Counted from the stretch's first letter, positions 7,382-14,326 are shown. The stretch is DNA of 15,080 nucleotides from UBA11869 sp964544965 (GCA_964544965.1 CAZJED010000034.1:1-15080); one strand, 5' to 3'. A program made the numbers and translations. The notes: a model not told the origin generated them from the sequence alone.

Positions 7382-8665
7382 CTATTTAATTTTAAATACT
7401 TTTTTAATCACATTTTTATTTTTATTGTATTTTTGAAAAATAGTTTGTCTATATCCATAAGGTTTCCAAGCGGGTGAAATTACATTTGGCATGTCTGAAC
7501 AGTTTAATAAATTAGCTGATGCTAGTGTAAAATCTCCATAGCGTTGATTAATGCAATCAATTACTTTGTTCAGTTGGCGATTTTCACTGTTTCTTTCATT
7601 AAATAAATCAATTTGTCCCTTTTCTTCACGCAGATCCAATGCAGTGAATTGTACTTGATATATACCTTCACCATTCCAGTATTGATTTAATACTTTTTTG
7701 CAAAGTTTTATGATTTGACGACTATCGTTTGTGGGATATGTAGTTTTTATTTGTCTACAACCTATCCAATCCTTATTTGTTTTTAATCCAATAAAAAACT
7801 TTTGGGCGCATAAATTATTTTTTCTTAGTCTCTGAGCAACTTTTTCTGACATATGAATTAAGTACATGTAAATAATATTTTTTGACCGTGTATCAGGAGG
7901 CATAACTTTTCCATGCCCAATAGTCTTTGGTGCTTTGAAATTATTTTTAACCTCTTCAGGATCTTTACCTTGGCACATATACCATATTCTTCTACCAGGA
8001 TTACCAAAGCGTTGCCCTAAAACTCCTATGGGTATTTTTTTAACTTCACCGCAAGTAAAAACACCTCTTTTAGCTAGAAATGCACCAATTCCTTTGTTAA
8101 TACCACAGAGTTCTAGAACTGAAATATCTTTTAATATATTCTCGGCATCCCATGGTTTTATGATTGTTAAACCATTCGGCTTATGGAGTTTTGCAGCATA
8201 TTTTGCTGTAGTTTTATCGCCACTTATTCCGATTGAACAATGCACTCCGGAGACACTAAATACTTTTTCCTTTATTGATTCAGCAATACTTTCAGGGCTA
8301 TTCCAAATTTTTTTACAATATGTCATATCAAGAAATGCCTCATCAACAGAAAAAATTTCTATGTCAGGGGTTATTTCATAAAGACTATTCATAATGTCAG
8401 TTGATATTTTTGCATATAAAACAGGATTAGATGAAAGTCGAATAAAAGACGGGCAAAGTTTTTTAGCTTCTTTAACGCGCATACCAGTGTGTACCCCATA
8501 TGCACGCGCTTCATATGAGCAGGTGATAATACAACTTCCTTTTATTCCGTTAGTAATCCCAATAGGTTTGCCAATAAGGTTTGGATTACGTGCTTGTTCA
8601 ATAGAGGCAAAGAAAGCGTTCATATCGACTAATGCAATAATGCGCGGCCAGTTTTTTATTGTCAT
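7382..8665 (-). CDS. Y-family (translesion) DNA polymerase, DinB-like core with UmuC-like layout
   Basis: The 427-residue protein is an error-tolerant DNA polymerase that copies past damaged bases. The active site is intact: Asp14 in VDMNAFFASIE and Asp108-Glu109 in FSVDEAFLDMT. Phe19 aligns with the steric gate Phe13 of E. coli DinB, and SYEARAYGV is the fingers motif. A helix-hairpin region (LELCGINKGIGAFLAKRG) is followed by a little-finger domain. A beta-clamp-binding pentapeptide QIDLF lies at 351-355, followed by 72 more residues. DinB ends at its clamp motif (351 residues), whereas UmuC (422 residues) has QLNLF near 357 and a similar tail, so this protein combines a DinB-like active site with a UmuC-like length. 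The start is fixed by GGAG 5 bases before the ATG. No umuD or lexA is adjacent, and no CTGT-N8-ACAG box is seen upstream. Confidence 0.9.
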   Translation of the reverse strand: MTIKNWPRIIALVDMNAFFASIEQARNPNLIGKPIGITNGIKGSCIITCSYEARAYGVHTGMRVKEAKKLCPSFIRLSSNPVLYAKISTDIMNSLYEITPDIEIFSVDEAFLDMTYCKKIWNSPESIAESIKEKVFSVSGVHCSIGISGDKTTAKYAAKLHKPNGLTIIKPWDAENILKDISVLELCGINKGIGAFLAKRGVFTCGEVKKIPIGVLGQRFGNPGRRIWYMCQGKDPEEVKNNFKAPKTIGHGKVMPPDTRSKNIIYMYLIHMSEKVAQRLRKNNLCAQKFFIGLKTNKDWIGCRQIKTTYPTNDSRQIIKLCKKVLNQYWNGEGIYQVQFTALDLREEKGQIDLFNERNSENRQLNKVIDCINQRYGDFTLASANLLNCSDMPNVISPAWKPYGYRQTIFQKYNKNKNVIKKVFKIK

Positions 8666-8687
8666 TTTTTCTCCAATAGCAGGATAT

Positions 8688-8717
8688 ATTATAGGAGAAC
8701 ATTTAGAGAAAATCTAA
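8688..8717 (-). promoter_or_regulatory. Likely promoter of the Y-family polymerase gene
   Basis: On the minus strand a perfect TATAAT lies at 8693-8688 with a weak -35, TTAGAT, at 8717-8712 (18-base spacer). Transcription would begin near 8681, leaving a leader of about 15 bases that contains the GGAG ribosome-binding site (8674-8671). No LexA-type palindrome overlaps the promoter, so SOS control is not supported by what can be seen. Confidence 0.45.
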
Positions 8718-8801
8718 GATAAGATTATTTTTCTAAAATCTTTTTAAAAAAACATAAACTATTGAATTATAAAGAATATTATTTCTATAGGAGTTGCTTT
8801 A

Positions 8802-9740
8802 TTAGCGAGAAATAAATTCTCCATATGCTCGACATCCTTCCCCAACCTTAATTTCTTCAATAACTCTAAGACTAGAAATATCAATGACGGAAACTGTATT
8901 ATCAAACCAATTTGCAACGTAGAGGTGGATGTTATTTGGATGCAGATCAATACCTTCCGGGTATTCTCCAACATAAATAGTTTCGATAGTTTTCATTTCA
9001 CTTAAACTGATAACAGAAATTGAATTAGAACGTTGATTAGTTACGAATAATCGATTGCTAGCACTATCAATTTCTATTGCGTAAGGAAAACTACCTACGG
9101 CGATATTTGTTATTTCTTTTGTGCCGAGATTGATAACGCTAACATTATTTGAACGTACATTAGCACTATAAAGTTCATTCCGTTCTAAATTTAATGCTAA
9201 TCCAAAAGGCGCTATACCTACATCTATAGTATCTACTACTTTATTTTCAGTAAGACTTACAGTCATAATTGTGTTTTCGTCACGATTAGCAACGTATAAA
9301 AATTTATTATTAGGATTGACTACTATACCAGATGGGGAGTCACCAACTTTGATTTTATCTCTAATAGATAATGAAGCAGTATCAATTATAAAAATACTAT
9401 CCTCGTACCAGTCTGCAACATAAACAGATTGATTATCCGGGCTGATTGCAATCGCTAATGGACCACCTTCCATTTTTATCGTTTTGATATTTTTTAATGT
9501 TTTTGTATCTATGACAGAAATATCCTTACTTTCTGGATTACTCACATAAACACGCTCACCATTATTACTAACAACCACTCCAGCAGGTCGATGTCCCACA
9601 GGTATAGTTCGAATAACTTTATTTGTATTTGTATTGATTACTGAAACAGAATTATCACCTTGATTTGTAATGTAGGCATATGACTCTGCATATGCTCCAC
9701 CAACCCAAATAAGATAAATAAAAAATACTAGATAATGCAC
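8802..9740 (-). CDS. Exported seven-bladed YVTN/YncE-type beta-propeller protein
   Basis: The 312-residue product has a short signal peptide (cleavage after GGAYA, about residue 18) followed by seven near-identical repeats of about 42 residues, which fill the rest of the protein. Each repeat has the pattern (V/L)YVAN...(V/I)SVID...I.VG..P.G(I/V), so it should fold as a closed seven-bladed propeller in the periplasm. The C-terminus VGEGCRAYGEFISR closes the last blade. Such YVTN/YncE propellers are scaffolds or ligand binders without known catalysis, and relatives occur in PQQ-dependent alcohol-oxidation loci. The start is a GTG at 9740. An AGGA lies 13 bases before it, farther than usual, and no better in-frame start exists upstream. 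The gene follows the MxaD-like gene by 29 bases on the same strand, so they are probably co-transcribed. Ligand unknown. Confidence 0.88.
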   Translation of the reverse strand: MHYLVFFIYLIWVGGAYAESYAYITNQGDNSVSVINTNTNKVIRTIPVGHRPAGVVVSNNGERVYVSNPESKDISVIDTKTLKNIKTIKMEGGPLAIAISPDNQSVYVADWYEDSIFIIDTASLSIRDKIKVGDSPSGIVVNPNNKFLYVANRDENTIMTVSLTENKVVDTIDVGIAPFGLALNLERNELYSANVRSNNVSVINLGTKEITNIAVGSFPYAIEIDSASNRLFVTNQRSNSISVISLSEMKTIETIYVGEYPEGIDLHPNNIHLYVANWFDNTVSVIDISSLRVIEEIKVGEGCRAYGEFISR

Positions 9741-9769
9741 AAAATGAATTTCGTCCTTTTTACTCTATA

Positions 9770-10306
9770 TTATTTTTCAGCGATATTTTTTAGATTTTCT
9801 AATCCAGTTTTATAAAGTTTTGTGACAGCTTTTATACAAGCTTTGTCTGTCAATTCTGGCGGAGGTTGTTGTCCAGGAAAAGATCGATAAAAAGCTCCTT
9901 TCCATTGCACTTTTGATTTACCCTCATTTTCACTGATTGAAATTGTTGAGCCATGAGTAGCTATTGGCAGGCCTTTTATAATTCGACCTTCTTCTAATTC
10001 TTGCATACCATACTGAATTTTTTTACTTTCTGGATCATGCTTAAACAATACTTCATTTATTTTTTCACCATTTTCCAGTTCAATTGTACGGATTGATTTA
10101 ATTTCGGAACCATTATCAGCGTTACATTTACTTATTCCAGGATGCCAGTCCTCTATTGAACAAAAATTTTCAATAATCTTCCATACCTTATCTGCGCTAG
10201 CATTAATTTCAATTTCTTGAACAACTTTTTGTCGAGACGGTCCATGAGCTACAACAATAACAGGTATTAGTAGCATATTAAGTAAACATAGCTTAAGGTA
10301 TTTCAT
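9770..10306 (-). CDS. Exported SRPBCC (START-like) protein of the MxaD type
   Basis: The 178-residue product begins with a signal peptide (MKYLKLCLLNMLLIPVIVVA) followed by HGPSRQKVVQEIEINASADKVW, the usual opening of MxaD-like proteins. It continues with the SRPBCC fold: a first strand and helix with VWKIIENF and WHPGI, a central ENGEKINEVLF strand, WKGAFYRSFPGQQPPPEL, and a C-terminal helix (VTKLYKTGLENLKNIAEK). SRPBCC domains hold hydrophobic ligands in a deep cavity. MxaD is a periplasmic protein of the methanol oxidation system thought to help electron transfer from methanol dehydrogenase to cytochrome c. The ATG at 10306 is preferred over an in-frame TTG at 10330 because it has TGGAGA 8 bases upstream and gives a proper signal peptide. 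The gene leads a pair with the beta-propeller. No dehydrogenase or cytochrome gene is in the window. Confidence 0.85.
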   Translation of the reverse strand: MKYLKLCLLNMLLIPVIVVAHGPSRQKVVQEIEINASADKVWKIIENFCSIEDWHPGISKCNADNGSEIKSIRTIELENGEKINEVLFKHDPESKKIQYGMQELEEGRIIKGLPIATHGSTISISENEGKSKVQWKGAFYRSFPGQQPPPELTDKACIKAVTKLYKTGLENLKNIAEK

Positions 10307-10464
10307 TATCGTTAATCTCCATTTGTGCAATTATTCTGAAATATGTTCTTTTTTATATCTTCAATAAGATTGTATAGTTTAATGGGTTCGATTAAATATG
10401 GCTATTCTATGATTGTCCAGATATTATATTTTTTTTGGAATTTGGTTATTTGGAGGAAAAATCT

Positions 10465-11628
10465 GTGAAAATTGTACTTGCTCCTGATTCGTTTAAAGGA
10501 AATTTAACTTCCATGGAAGTTGCTATAGCTTTTGAAAAAGGTATTAAGCGCGTTTTATCAGGTGCAAATTGCATTAAAGTGCCAATGGCAGATGGCGGAG
10601 AGGGCACCGTCCAGTCATTAGTCGATGGTGTCGGCGGAAAATTTATTCGTAAACGAGTTGTTGGTCCGATTGGCAAGACTGTTTCAGCACGATATGGATT
10701 ATTGTCTAATGGTAAAACTGCAGTAATTGAAATGGCAGAAGCATCAGGATTACCGCTCGTGAATCACAAAAAAATGAATCCTATGAAAACAACAACTTTT
10801 GGAACAGGCGAGCTAATTTTAGATGCAGCTAAACGTGGAGCAGAAACGATTATTATAGGAATTGGCGGATCTGCAACAAATGATGGTGGTGTTGGTATGG
10901 CTCAGGCAATAGGTGTTCGTTTTTTTAATAGCCAAGGTAAAGAAATTAGTGAGTATGGTTCCGGGGGTATGCTTAATAAAATTACGGATATTGATGTAAA
11001 GAAAACAGAACCCATTTTGAGGAAAGTAAAAATTATTGTTGCAAGTGACGTTAATAATCCTTTATGCGGTAAATCAGGAGCAGCACATGTTTTTTCACCA
11101 CAAAAAGGCGCAACACCTAAAATGGTTAAAATTCTTGACGATAATTTAAAACACCTCGGAAAAGTTATTAAACAGTCACTAAAAAAGGATGTTATTAGAT
11201 TAAAAGGAGCGGGCGCTGCGGGAGGACTAGGCGCTGGTTTAGTTGCATTTGCAAAAGCCAGAATGAAAAGTGGTGTTGAAATTGTTATCGCCGCCTCGAA
11301 CATCAGTAAACACATGAAAAATGCTGATTTAGTTATAACAGGAGAAGGCCGAGTTGATTCTCAAACGGCATTTGGTAAAACTCCTTCGGGTGTTTCTAAG
11401 GCAGCACGTAAGTATGGTATTCCAACTATTGTGATAGGTGGCGGCATAACTGATGATGCTAATGATATTTTTACATTCGGAATAGAAGGTTTAGAAAGTG
11501 CTTGCGCGCGGGATATGTCACTTGATGAAGCCATCAAAAATTCACGTCAACACTTAGCAAATGCTGCTGAGCGCGCTATTCGATTAGTTCTTATAGGAAG
11601 GAAAATAGCAATAAAGAAACGAAAATAG
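10465..11628 (+). CDS. Glycerate kinase (GarK/GlxK type)
   Basis: The enzyme phosphorylates D-glycerate with ATP, in this family to 2-phosphoglycerate, feeding glyoxylate- or sugar-acid-derived carbon into glycolysis. The 387-residue product (E. coli GlxK 381) shows the whole family pattern: KIVLAPDSFKGNLTS at the start, PMADGGEGT, MAEASGLPL, GTGELILDAA, the nucleotide-site loop GIGGSATNDGG (around 132-142), GAAGGLGAGL, and TGEGRVDSQTAFGKTPSGV (292 onward). The frame opens earlier at a TTG (10435). However, GGAGG at 10452-10456 sits 8 bases before GTG 10465, which also gives the conserved N-terminus, so GTG is chosen. It lies upstream of avtA on the same strand with a 61-base gap, so a shared transcript is possible. 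No glyoxylate carboligase or tartronate semialdehyde reductase is present nearby. Confidence 0.95.
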   Translation: MKIVLAPDSFKGNLTSMEVAIAFEKGIKRVLSGANCIKVPMADGGEGTVQSLVDGVGGKFIRKRVVGPIGKTVSARYGLLSNGKTAVIEMAEASGLPLVNHKKMNPMKTTTFGTGELILDAAKRGAETIIIGIGGSATNDGGVGMAQAIGVRFFNSQGKEISEYGSGGMLNKITDIDVKKTEPILRKVKIIVASDVNNPLCGKSGAAHVFSPQKGATPKMVKILDDNLKHLGKVIKQSLKKDVIRLKGAGAAGGLGAGLVAFAKARMKSGVEIVIAASNISKHMKNADLVITGEGRVDSQTAFGKTPSGVSKAARKYGIPTIVIGGGITDDANDIFTFGIEGLESACARDMSLDEAIKNSRQHLANAAERAIRLVLIGRKIAIKKRK

Positions 11629-11689
11629 TCGTTTTGATATAACATTAATGTTTTTAAAATACTGATCGGTATAAAGTAGAAGGAAAATA

Positions 11690-12943
11690 ATGAAATTTTC
11701 GAAATTTGCATCCCGTTTTGATAGTGAATCAGGGATTGTTCAACTTATGGATGACCTTGGTAATGCGATGACTGGCAATACTGATCTATTAATGCTAGGT
11801 GGCGGTAATCCAAGCCATATACCCTGTGTTCAAGAAAGTTTTCGAGAATCTTTACTTCGACTGATTGAAGATCCATTATTATTTTCACGTACAATTGGAA
11901 ATTATGAATTACCTCAAGGTAATCAAGATTTTATTAATGCAATTGTAGAAATGATGAACGAGCAATATGATTGGAAAATAAATCCAAATAATGTTGCGCT
12001 GACTATAGGAAGTCAATCTGCATTTTTCTTTTTATTTAATATGCTTGGTGGAGAACATAATGATGGAACGTACCATAAAATACTATTACCTATTACCCCA
12101 GAATATATAGGTTACTCAGATGTCGGACTTACGGCAAATTTATTCTATTCTTATCAGCCAGTAATTGAGAAGATAGACGAACATTTTTTTAAATACCATA
12201 TTGATTTTGATAAATTAGTTATTAAAGAAAATACAGCAGCTATATGTGTTTCAAGACCTACAAATCCCACTGGTAATGTACTTACTGATAATGAGATGAA
12301 AAAACTCCAGTTGATTTCTGAGAGTAATAATATTCCATTGATTATCGATAATGCCTACGGTGAGCCATTTCCTAATATCATTTTTACTGAAACTAAACCA
12401 TTTTGGAATAGGAATACTATTTTTTGTATGAGTCTTTCAAAAATTGGGATGCCTGGAACGCGAACAGGAATTGTTATTGCGAGTGAAGAGATTATTCAGT
12501 CGATTCGAAATATGAATGCAGTGATTAATCTAGCTACCGCTAATTTTGGAGCAATGATTGCAAATGATTTGATAAGAACAGGCAAAATACTGCATTTATC
12601 GAAATCTGCAATAAAACCCTTTTACCAAAAAAAATTAAAACACGCACTTAACTCTATACACAAAGAATTTGATGATATTGATTATTATATTCATACCCCA
12701 GAAGGCGCTATATTTTTATGGTTATGGCTACCAACTTTATCCATATCTTCAGACGAATTGTATGAAAGATTAAAATCAAGAGGAGTGCTTGTTATTTCTG
12801 GCTCTCATTTTTTTCCAGGACTAGAAGACGATTGGGAACATAAACATCAATGTATAAGAGTTACATATTCAATGGAGGAAAAAATTGTTGAGCAAGGAAT
12901 AAAAATTATCGCAGAAGAGATTAGAAAAATTGCAGTAGCATGA
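11690..12943 (+). CDS. avtA: Valine-pyruvate aminotransferase AvtA
   Basis: This PLP-dependent class I/II aminotransferase exchanges amino groups between valine (or related amino acids) and pyruvate/alanine, linking alanine and branched-chain amino-acid pools. The 417-residue length equals that of E. coli AvtA. The N-terminus KFASRFDSESGIVQLMDDLGNAM and LMLGGGNPSHIP are typical of AvtA. Cofactor residues include the RPTNPTGN loop, the D-NAYGEPFP segment and the Schiff-base lysine Lys251 in SLSKIGMPGTRTG. The start ATG has AGGAAA close upstream. A hairpin followed by a T-rich run lies about 50 bases after the stop. The gene follows glycerate kinase by 61 bases, possibly in one transcript. Confidence 0.94.
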   Translation: MKFSKFASRFDSESGIVQLMDDLGNAMTGNTDLLMLGGGNPSHIPCVQESFRESLLRLIEDPLLFSRTIGNYELPQGNQDFINAIVEMMNEQYDWKINPNNVALTIGSQSAFFFLFNMLGGEHNDGTYHKILLPITPEYIGYSDVGLTANLFYSYQPVIEKIDEHFFKYHIDFDKLVIKENTAAICVSRPTNPTGNVLTDNEMKKLQLISESNNIPLIIDNAYGEPFPNIIFTETKPFWNRNTIFCMSLSKIGMPGTRTGIVIASEEIIQSIRNMNAVINLATANFGAMIANDLIRTGKILHLSKSAIKPFYQKKLKHALNSIHKEFDDIDYYIHTPEGAIFLWLWLPTLSISSDELYERLKSRGVLVISGSHFFPGLEDDWEHKHQCIRVTYSMEEKIVEQGIKIIAEEIRKIAVA

Positions 12944-12994
12944 GAAATATCATTATATATAACGAATCATAAATATAGCTATTAGTTTAAGAAC

Positions 12995-13034
12995 CTGATT
13001 ACTAGCATATAACTAGCTAATAATCAGATTTTTA
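12995..13034 (+). terminator. Likely rho-independent terminator after avtA
   Basis: CTGATTACTAGC (12995-13006) pairs with GCTAATAATCAG (13016-13027) as a 12-position stem with one C-A mismatch and a 9-base loop, and is followed at once by ATTTTTAACTTCTT. The stem is AT-rich, so it is weaker than classical terminators, but its place 51 bases after the avtA stop and the T-run fit. On the opposite strand the hairpin lacks a good T-run. Confidence 0.5.
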
Positions 13035-13042
13035 ACTTCTTG

Positions 13043-13067
13043 ACTGTGACTCCCGTGATGTCACAGT
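13043..13067. repeat. Perfect 8-bp inverted repeat between avtA and the cold-shock gene
   Basis: ACTGTGAC (13043-13050) and GTCACAGT (13060-13067) are exact reverse complements separated by the 9-base loop TCCCGTGAT. It lies 24 bases beyond the stop of the minus-strand cold-shock gene and just after the avtA terminator. No T-run follows on either strand, so it may be a 3' RNA-stabilising hairpin of the cold-shock transcript or a protein-binding site. Confidence 0.5.
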
Positions 13068-13090
13068 TATTAACAACATACCTTTTTAAT

Positions 13091-13300
13091 TTATAAAGGC
13101 GTTACGTTTTCAGCTTGAGGGCCTTTTTCGCCATCAGTTACGCTAAATTGCACTTGTTGTCCTTCTGCCAGTGTTTTAAAACCAGAACCGTTGATTGCAC
13201 TAAAATGTACAAAAACATCTGGTCCTTGTTCCTGTTCAATGAAACCAAAACCTTTTGAGTCATTAAAAAATTTAACTTTACCTGTTACTAATTCAGACAT
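13091..13300 (-). CDS. CspA-family cold-shock protein
   Basis: The 69-residue protein is a single cold-shock domain, the normal size for CspA-like RNA chaperones that melt RNA secondary structure in the cytoplasm. Both RNA-binding motifs are present: RNP1 KGFGFI (residues 16-21) and RNP2 VFVHF (29-33), followed by the usual GFKTLAEGQQVQFSV strand and the end GPQAENV. The ATG follows AGGAAA, a fair ribosome-binding site. The gene stands alone, convergent with avtA, behind a leader of about 146 bases from the likely promoter at 13453-13480. Long leaders of this kind are typical for cold-inducible csp genes. Whether this copy is cold-induced or constitutive cannot be decided. Confidence 0.97.
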   Translation of the reverse strand: MSELVTGKVKFFNDSKGFGFIEQEQGPDVFVHFSAINGSGFKTLAEGQQVQFSVTDGEKGPQAENVTPL

Positions 13301-13446
13301 ATCTATTTCCTATTCATGTTTATATTCATGTCAAATAATTGACTTACCTGCTAGAAAAAAACAGTTATTGCTGATGGGATTGAACGAAAAGAAACAGAAG
13401 AATGTCTACTTACGGCAATCATTAACAAAACCAATTTCCAAGCACT
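13301..13446 (-). other. Long 5' leader of the cold-shock gene
   Basis: If transcription starts about 7 bases after the -10 box, near 13446, the cold-shock mRNA has an untranslated leader of roughly 146 bases. In E. coli the cspA leader (about 160 bases) changes fold with temperature and controls translation. No sequence identical to the E. coli cold box was recognised here, and the only repeat seen is ATGAATA twice shortly before the ribosome-binding site. A plus-strand open frame across this stretch has no family features and is treated as chance. Confidence 0.35.
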
Positions 13447-13452
13447 TCGCTG

Positions 13453-13480
13453 ATTATACGCAGTAGTTTTAACTAGTAAA
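13453..13480 (-). promoter_or_regulatory. Likely promoter of the cold-shock gene
   Basis: On the minus strand TTTACT (13480-13475, four matches to TTGACA) and a perfect TATAAT (13458-13453) are separated by 16 bases. This is the best sigma-70-like pair in the 267-base gap between the cold-shock gene and the cyclic-nucleotide-binding-domain gene. Confidence 0.5.
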
Positions 13481-13500
13481 AGAATATTTTTTACAAATAT

Positions 13501-13525
13501 CTGGGTGAAAGTTAAATTTACCCAG
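13501..13525. repeat. Inverted repeat, possible terminator of the cyclic-nucleotide-binding-domain gene
   Basis: CTGGGTGAA (13501-13509) pairs with TTTACCCAG (13517-13525), including one G-T wobble, around a 7-base loop. It begins 42 bases after the stop of the minus-strand gene at 13568 and lies between that gene and the cold-shock promoter. On the minus strand it is followed by ATATTTGTAAAAAATATTC, which is AT-rich but not a clean T-run, so termination is only likely, not clear. Confidence 0.4.
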
Positions 13526-13567
13526 TTCTTTAGAAAATAATTAACATTTCTTCATAAAATACTTGGT

Positions 13568-14182
13568 TTATTTAGTATTTTCTTGACGACGTTGTATTAC
13601 TTCTAAAAATGCATTTGCAACTCGTGGAACATGTTCAAAATAGTGCGTTAAGTTTATGTAAGGAGCTCGTAGTAATTCACTTTGTTTTGTGGCTTTGACT
13701 GACGCTGTTCTTATCCCATCTTGGAAATACCCCATTTCACCAATTGGCTCAACAGGACTTATGTATGCAATATGCACTTTTTTACCATTATTATCCTTTG
13801 TGAAAACTTCTAATTCCCCTTCAACCAAGATATACAAAGCAGGGTCATTATCACCCTCATTAATAAACTGCTCACCACTATTAATACTGACCTCAATAAA
13901 GTGATTACCAATTGCATGTAATTCAGCATTTGTTAGAGAACTAAAAACAGGGCATAGTCTAATTCTGTCAGCGCGTTGGTGACGTAGAGCATTCTGTAGT
14001 TCTTCTTCAGAAATTATCCCCAATTCAAGCAAAAATTCACCAAGTCCTTTTTTGTCATTTCCTCGCTCTAATGACTCTAATTTTTTTTTAATTGCCATTA
14101 CAATTGAACCCCTTGAGCATGTTAAGTATTCGCCTAAGCGCCGAGGTTCATTTGTTTCCGGTTTTCTGTAATCTTCAGCCAT
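13568..14182 (-). CDS. Cyclic nucleotide-binding-domain protein with GspE/MshE-N-like N-terminus
   Basis: The 204-residue soluble protein has a CRP-type cyclic nucleotide-binding fold at about residues 77-195: CPVFSSLTNAEL, NSGEQFINEGD, ALYILVEGELEVF, and the phosphate-binding cassette IGEMGYF-GIRTASV with Glu149 and Arg158, the pair that normally contacts the nucleotide ribose and phosphate. No DNA-binding helix-turn-helix follows, so it is not a CRP-type regulator. Before it, residues 46-69 (GLGEFLLELGIISEEELQNALRHQ) match the helical RLGxxLLxxGxI...L..AL..Q pattern of the GspE/MshE N-terminal domain, which in some proteins binds cyclic di-GMP. A weaker RRLGEYL lies at 14-20. It may be a small signalling adaptor. 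GAGAGA precedes the ATG, supporting this start. No partner kinase or secretion gene is adjacent. Confidence 0.8.
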   Translation of the reverse strand: MAEDYRKPETNEPRRLGEYLTCSRGSIVMAIKKKLESLERGNDKKGLGEFLLELGIISEEELQNALRHQRADRIRLCPVFSSLTNAELHAIGNHFIEVSINSGEQFINEGDNDPALYILVEGELEVFTKDNNGKKVHIAYISPVEPIGEMGYFQDGIRTASVKATKQSELLRAPYINLTHYFEHVPRVANAFLEVIQRRQENTK

Positions 14183-14292
14183 CTAATTTCTCTCTTTATA
14201 ATACAAGTAACACTGGAAATAGTAGGAGATGCTATGCTTAATATCAAAAAAAATAATCTATTCATTATATATTATCCATTAAAATATTGATA

Positions 14293-14298
14293 TATAAT
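14293..14298 (+). promoter_or_regulatory. Possible -10 box for the small exported protein
   Basis: A perfect TATAAT lies 28 bases before the ATG at 14327. No convincing -35 box is seen at 16-18 bases upstream. The 144-base gap (14183-14326) between the two divergent genes is very AT-rich and otherwise shows nothing recognisable. Confidence 0.3.
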
Positions 14299-14326
14299 AC
14301 AATTTTTATAGAAATTAAATTCTATT

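Noticed and set aside
7935..8381. A 148-codon open frame on the plus strand inside the polymerase gene
   Set aside because: The minus strand encodes the intact Y-family polymerase over the same bases. The plus-strand frame has no recognisable domain.
8666..8760. A LexA/SOS box in front of the Y-family polymerase
   Set aside because: No CTGT-N8-ACAG or close variant is present on either strand in this gap.
10902..11315. A 137-codon open frame on the minus strand inside the glycerate kinase gene
   Set aside because: It is antisense to strongly conserved kinase motifs, is rich in P, S and A in a pattern produced by the opposite strand, and has no family features.
11641..11652. AACATTAATGTT palindrome followed by TTT as a terminator after glycerate kinase
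   Set aside because: As a hairpin it has only a 4-bp AT-rich stem, so it is too weak to call, and avtA 61 bases on may share the transcript.
13046..13065. A CRP-binding site (TGTGA...TCACA)
   Set aside because: The half-sites are 11 bases apart rather than 6, and the site lies beyond two gene ends instead of at a promoter.
13191..13466. A 91-codon plus-strand frame covering part of the cold-shock gene and its leader
   Set aside because: Its first half is antisense to the cold-shock domain, and the remainder is low-complexity with no motif.
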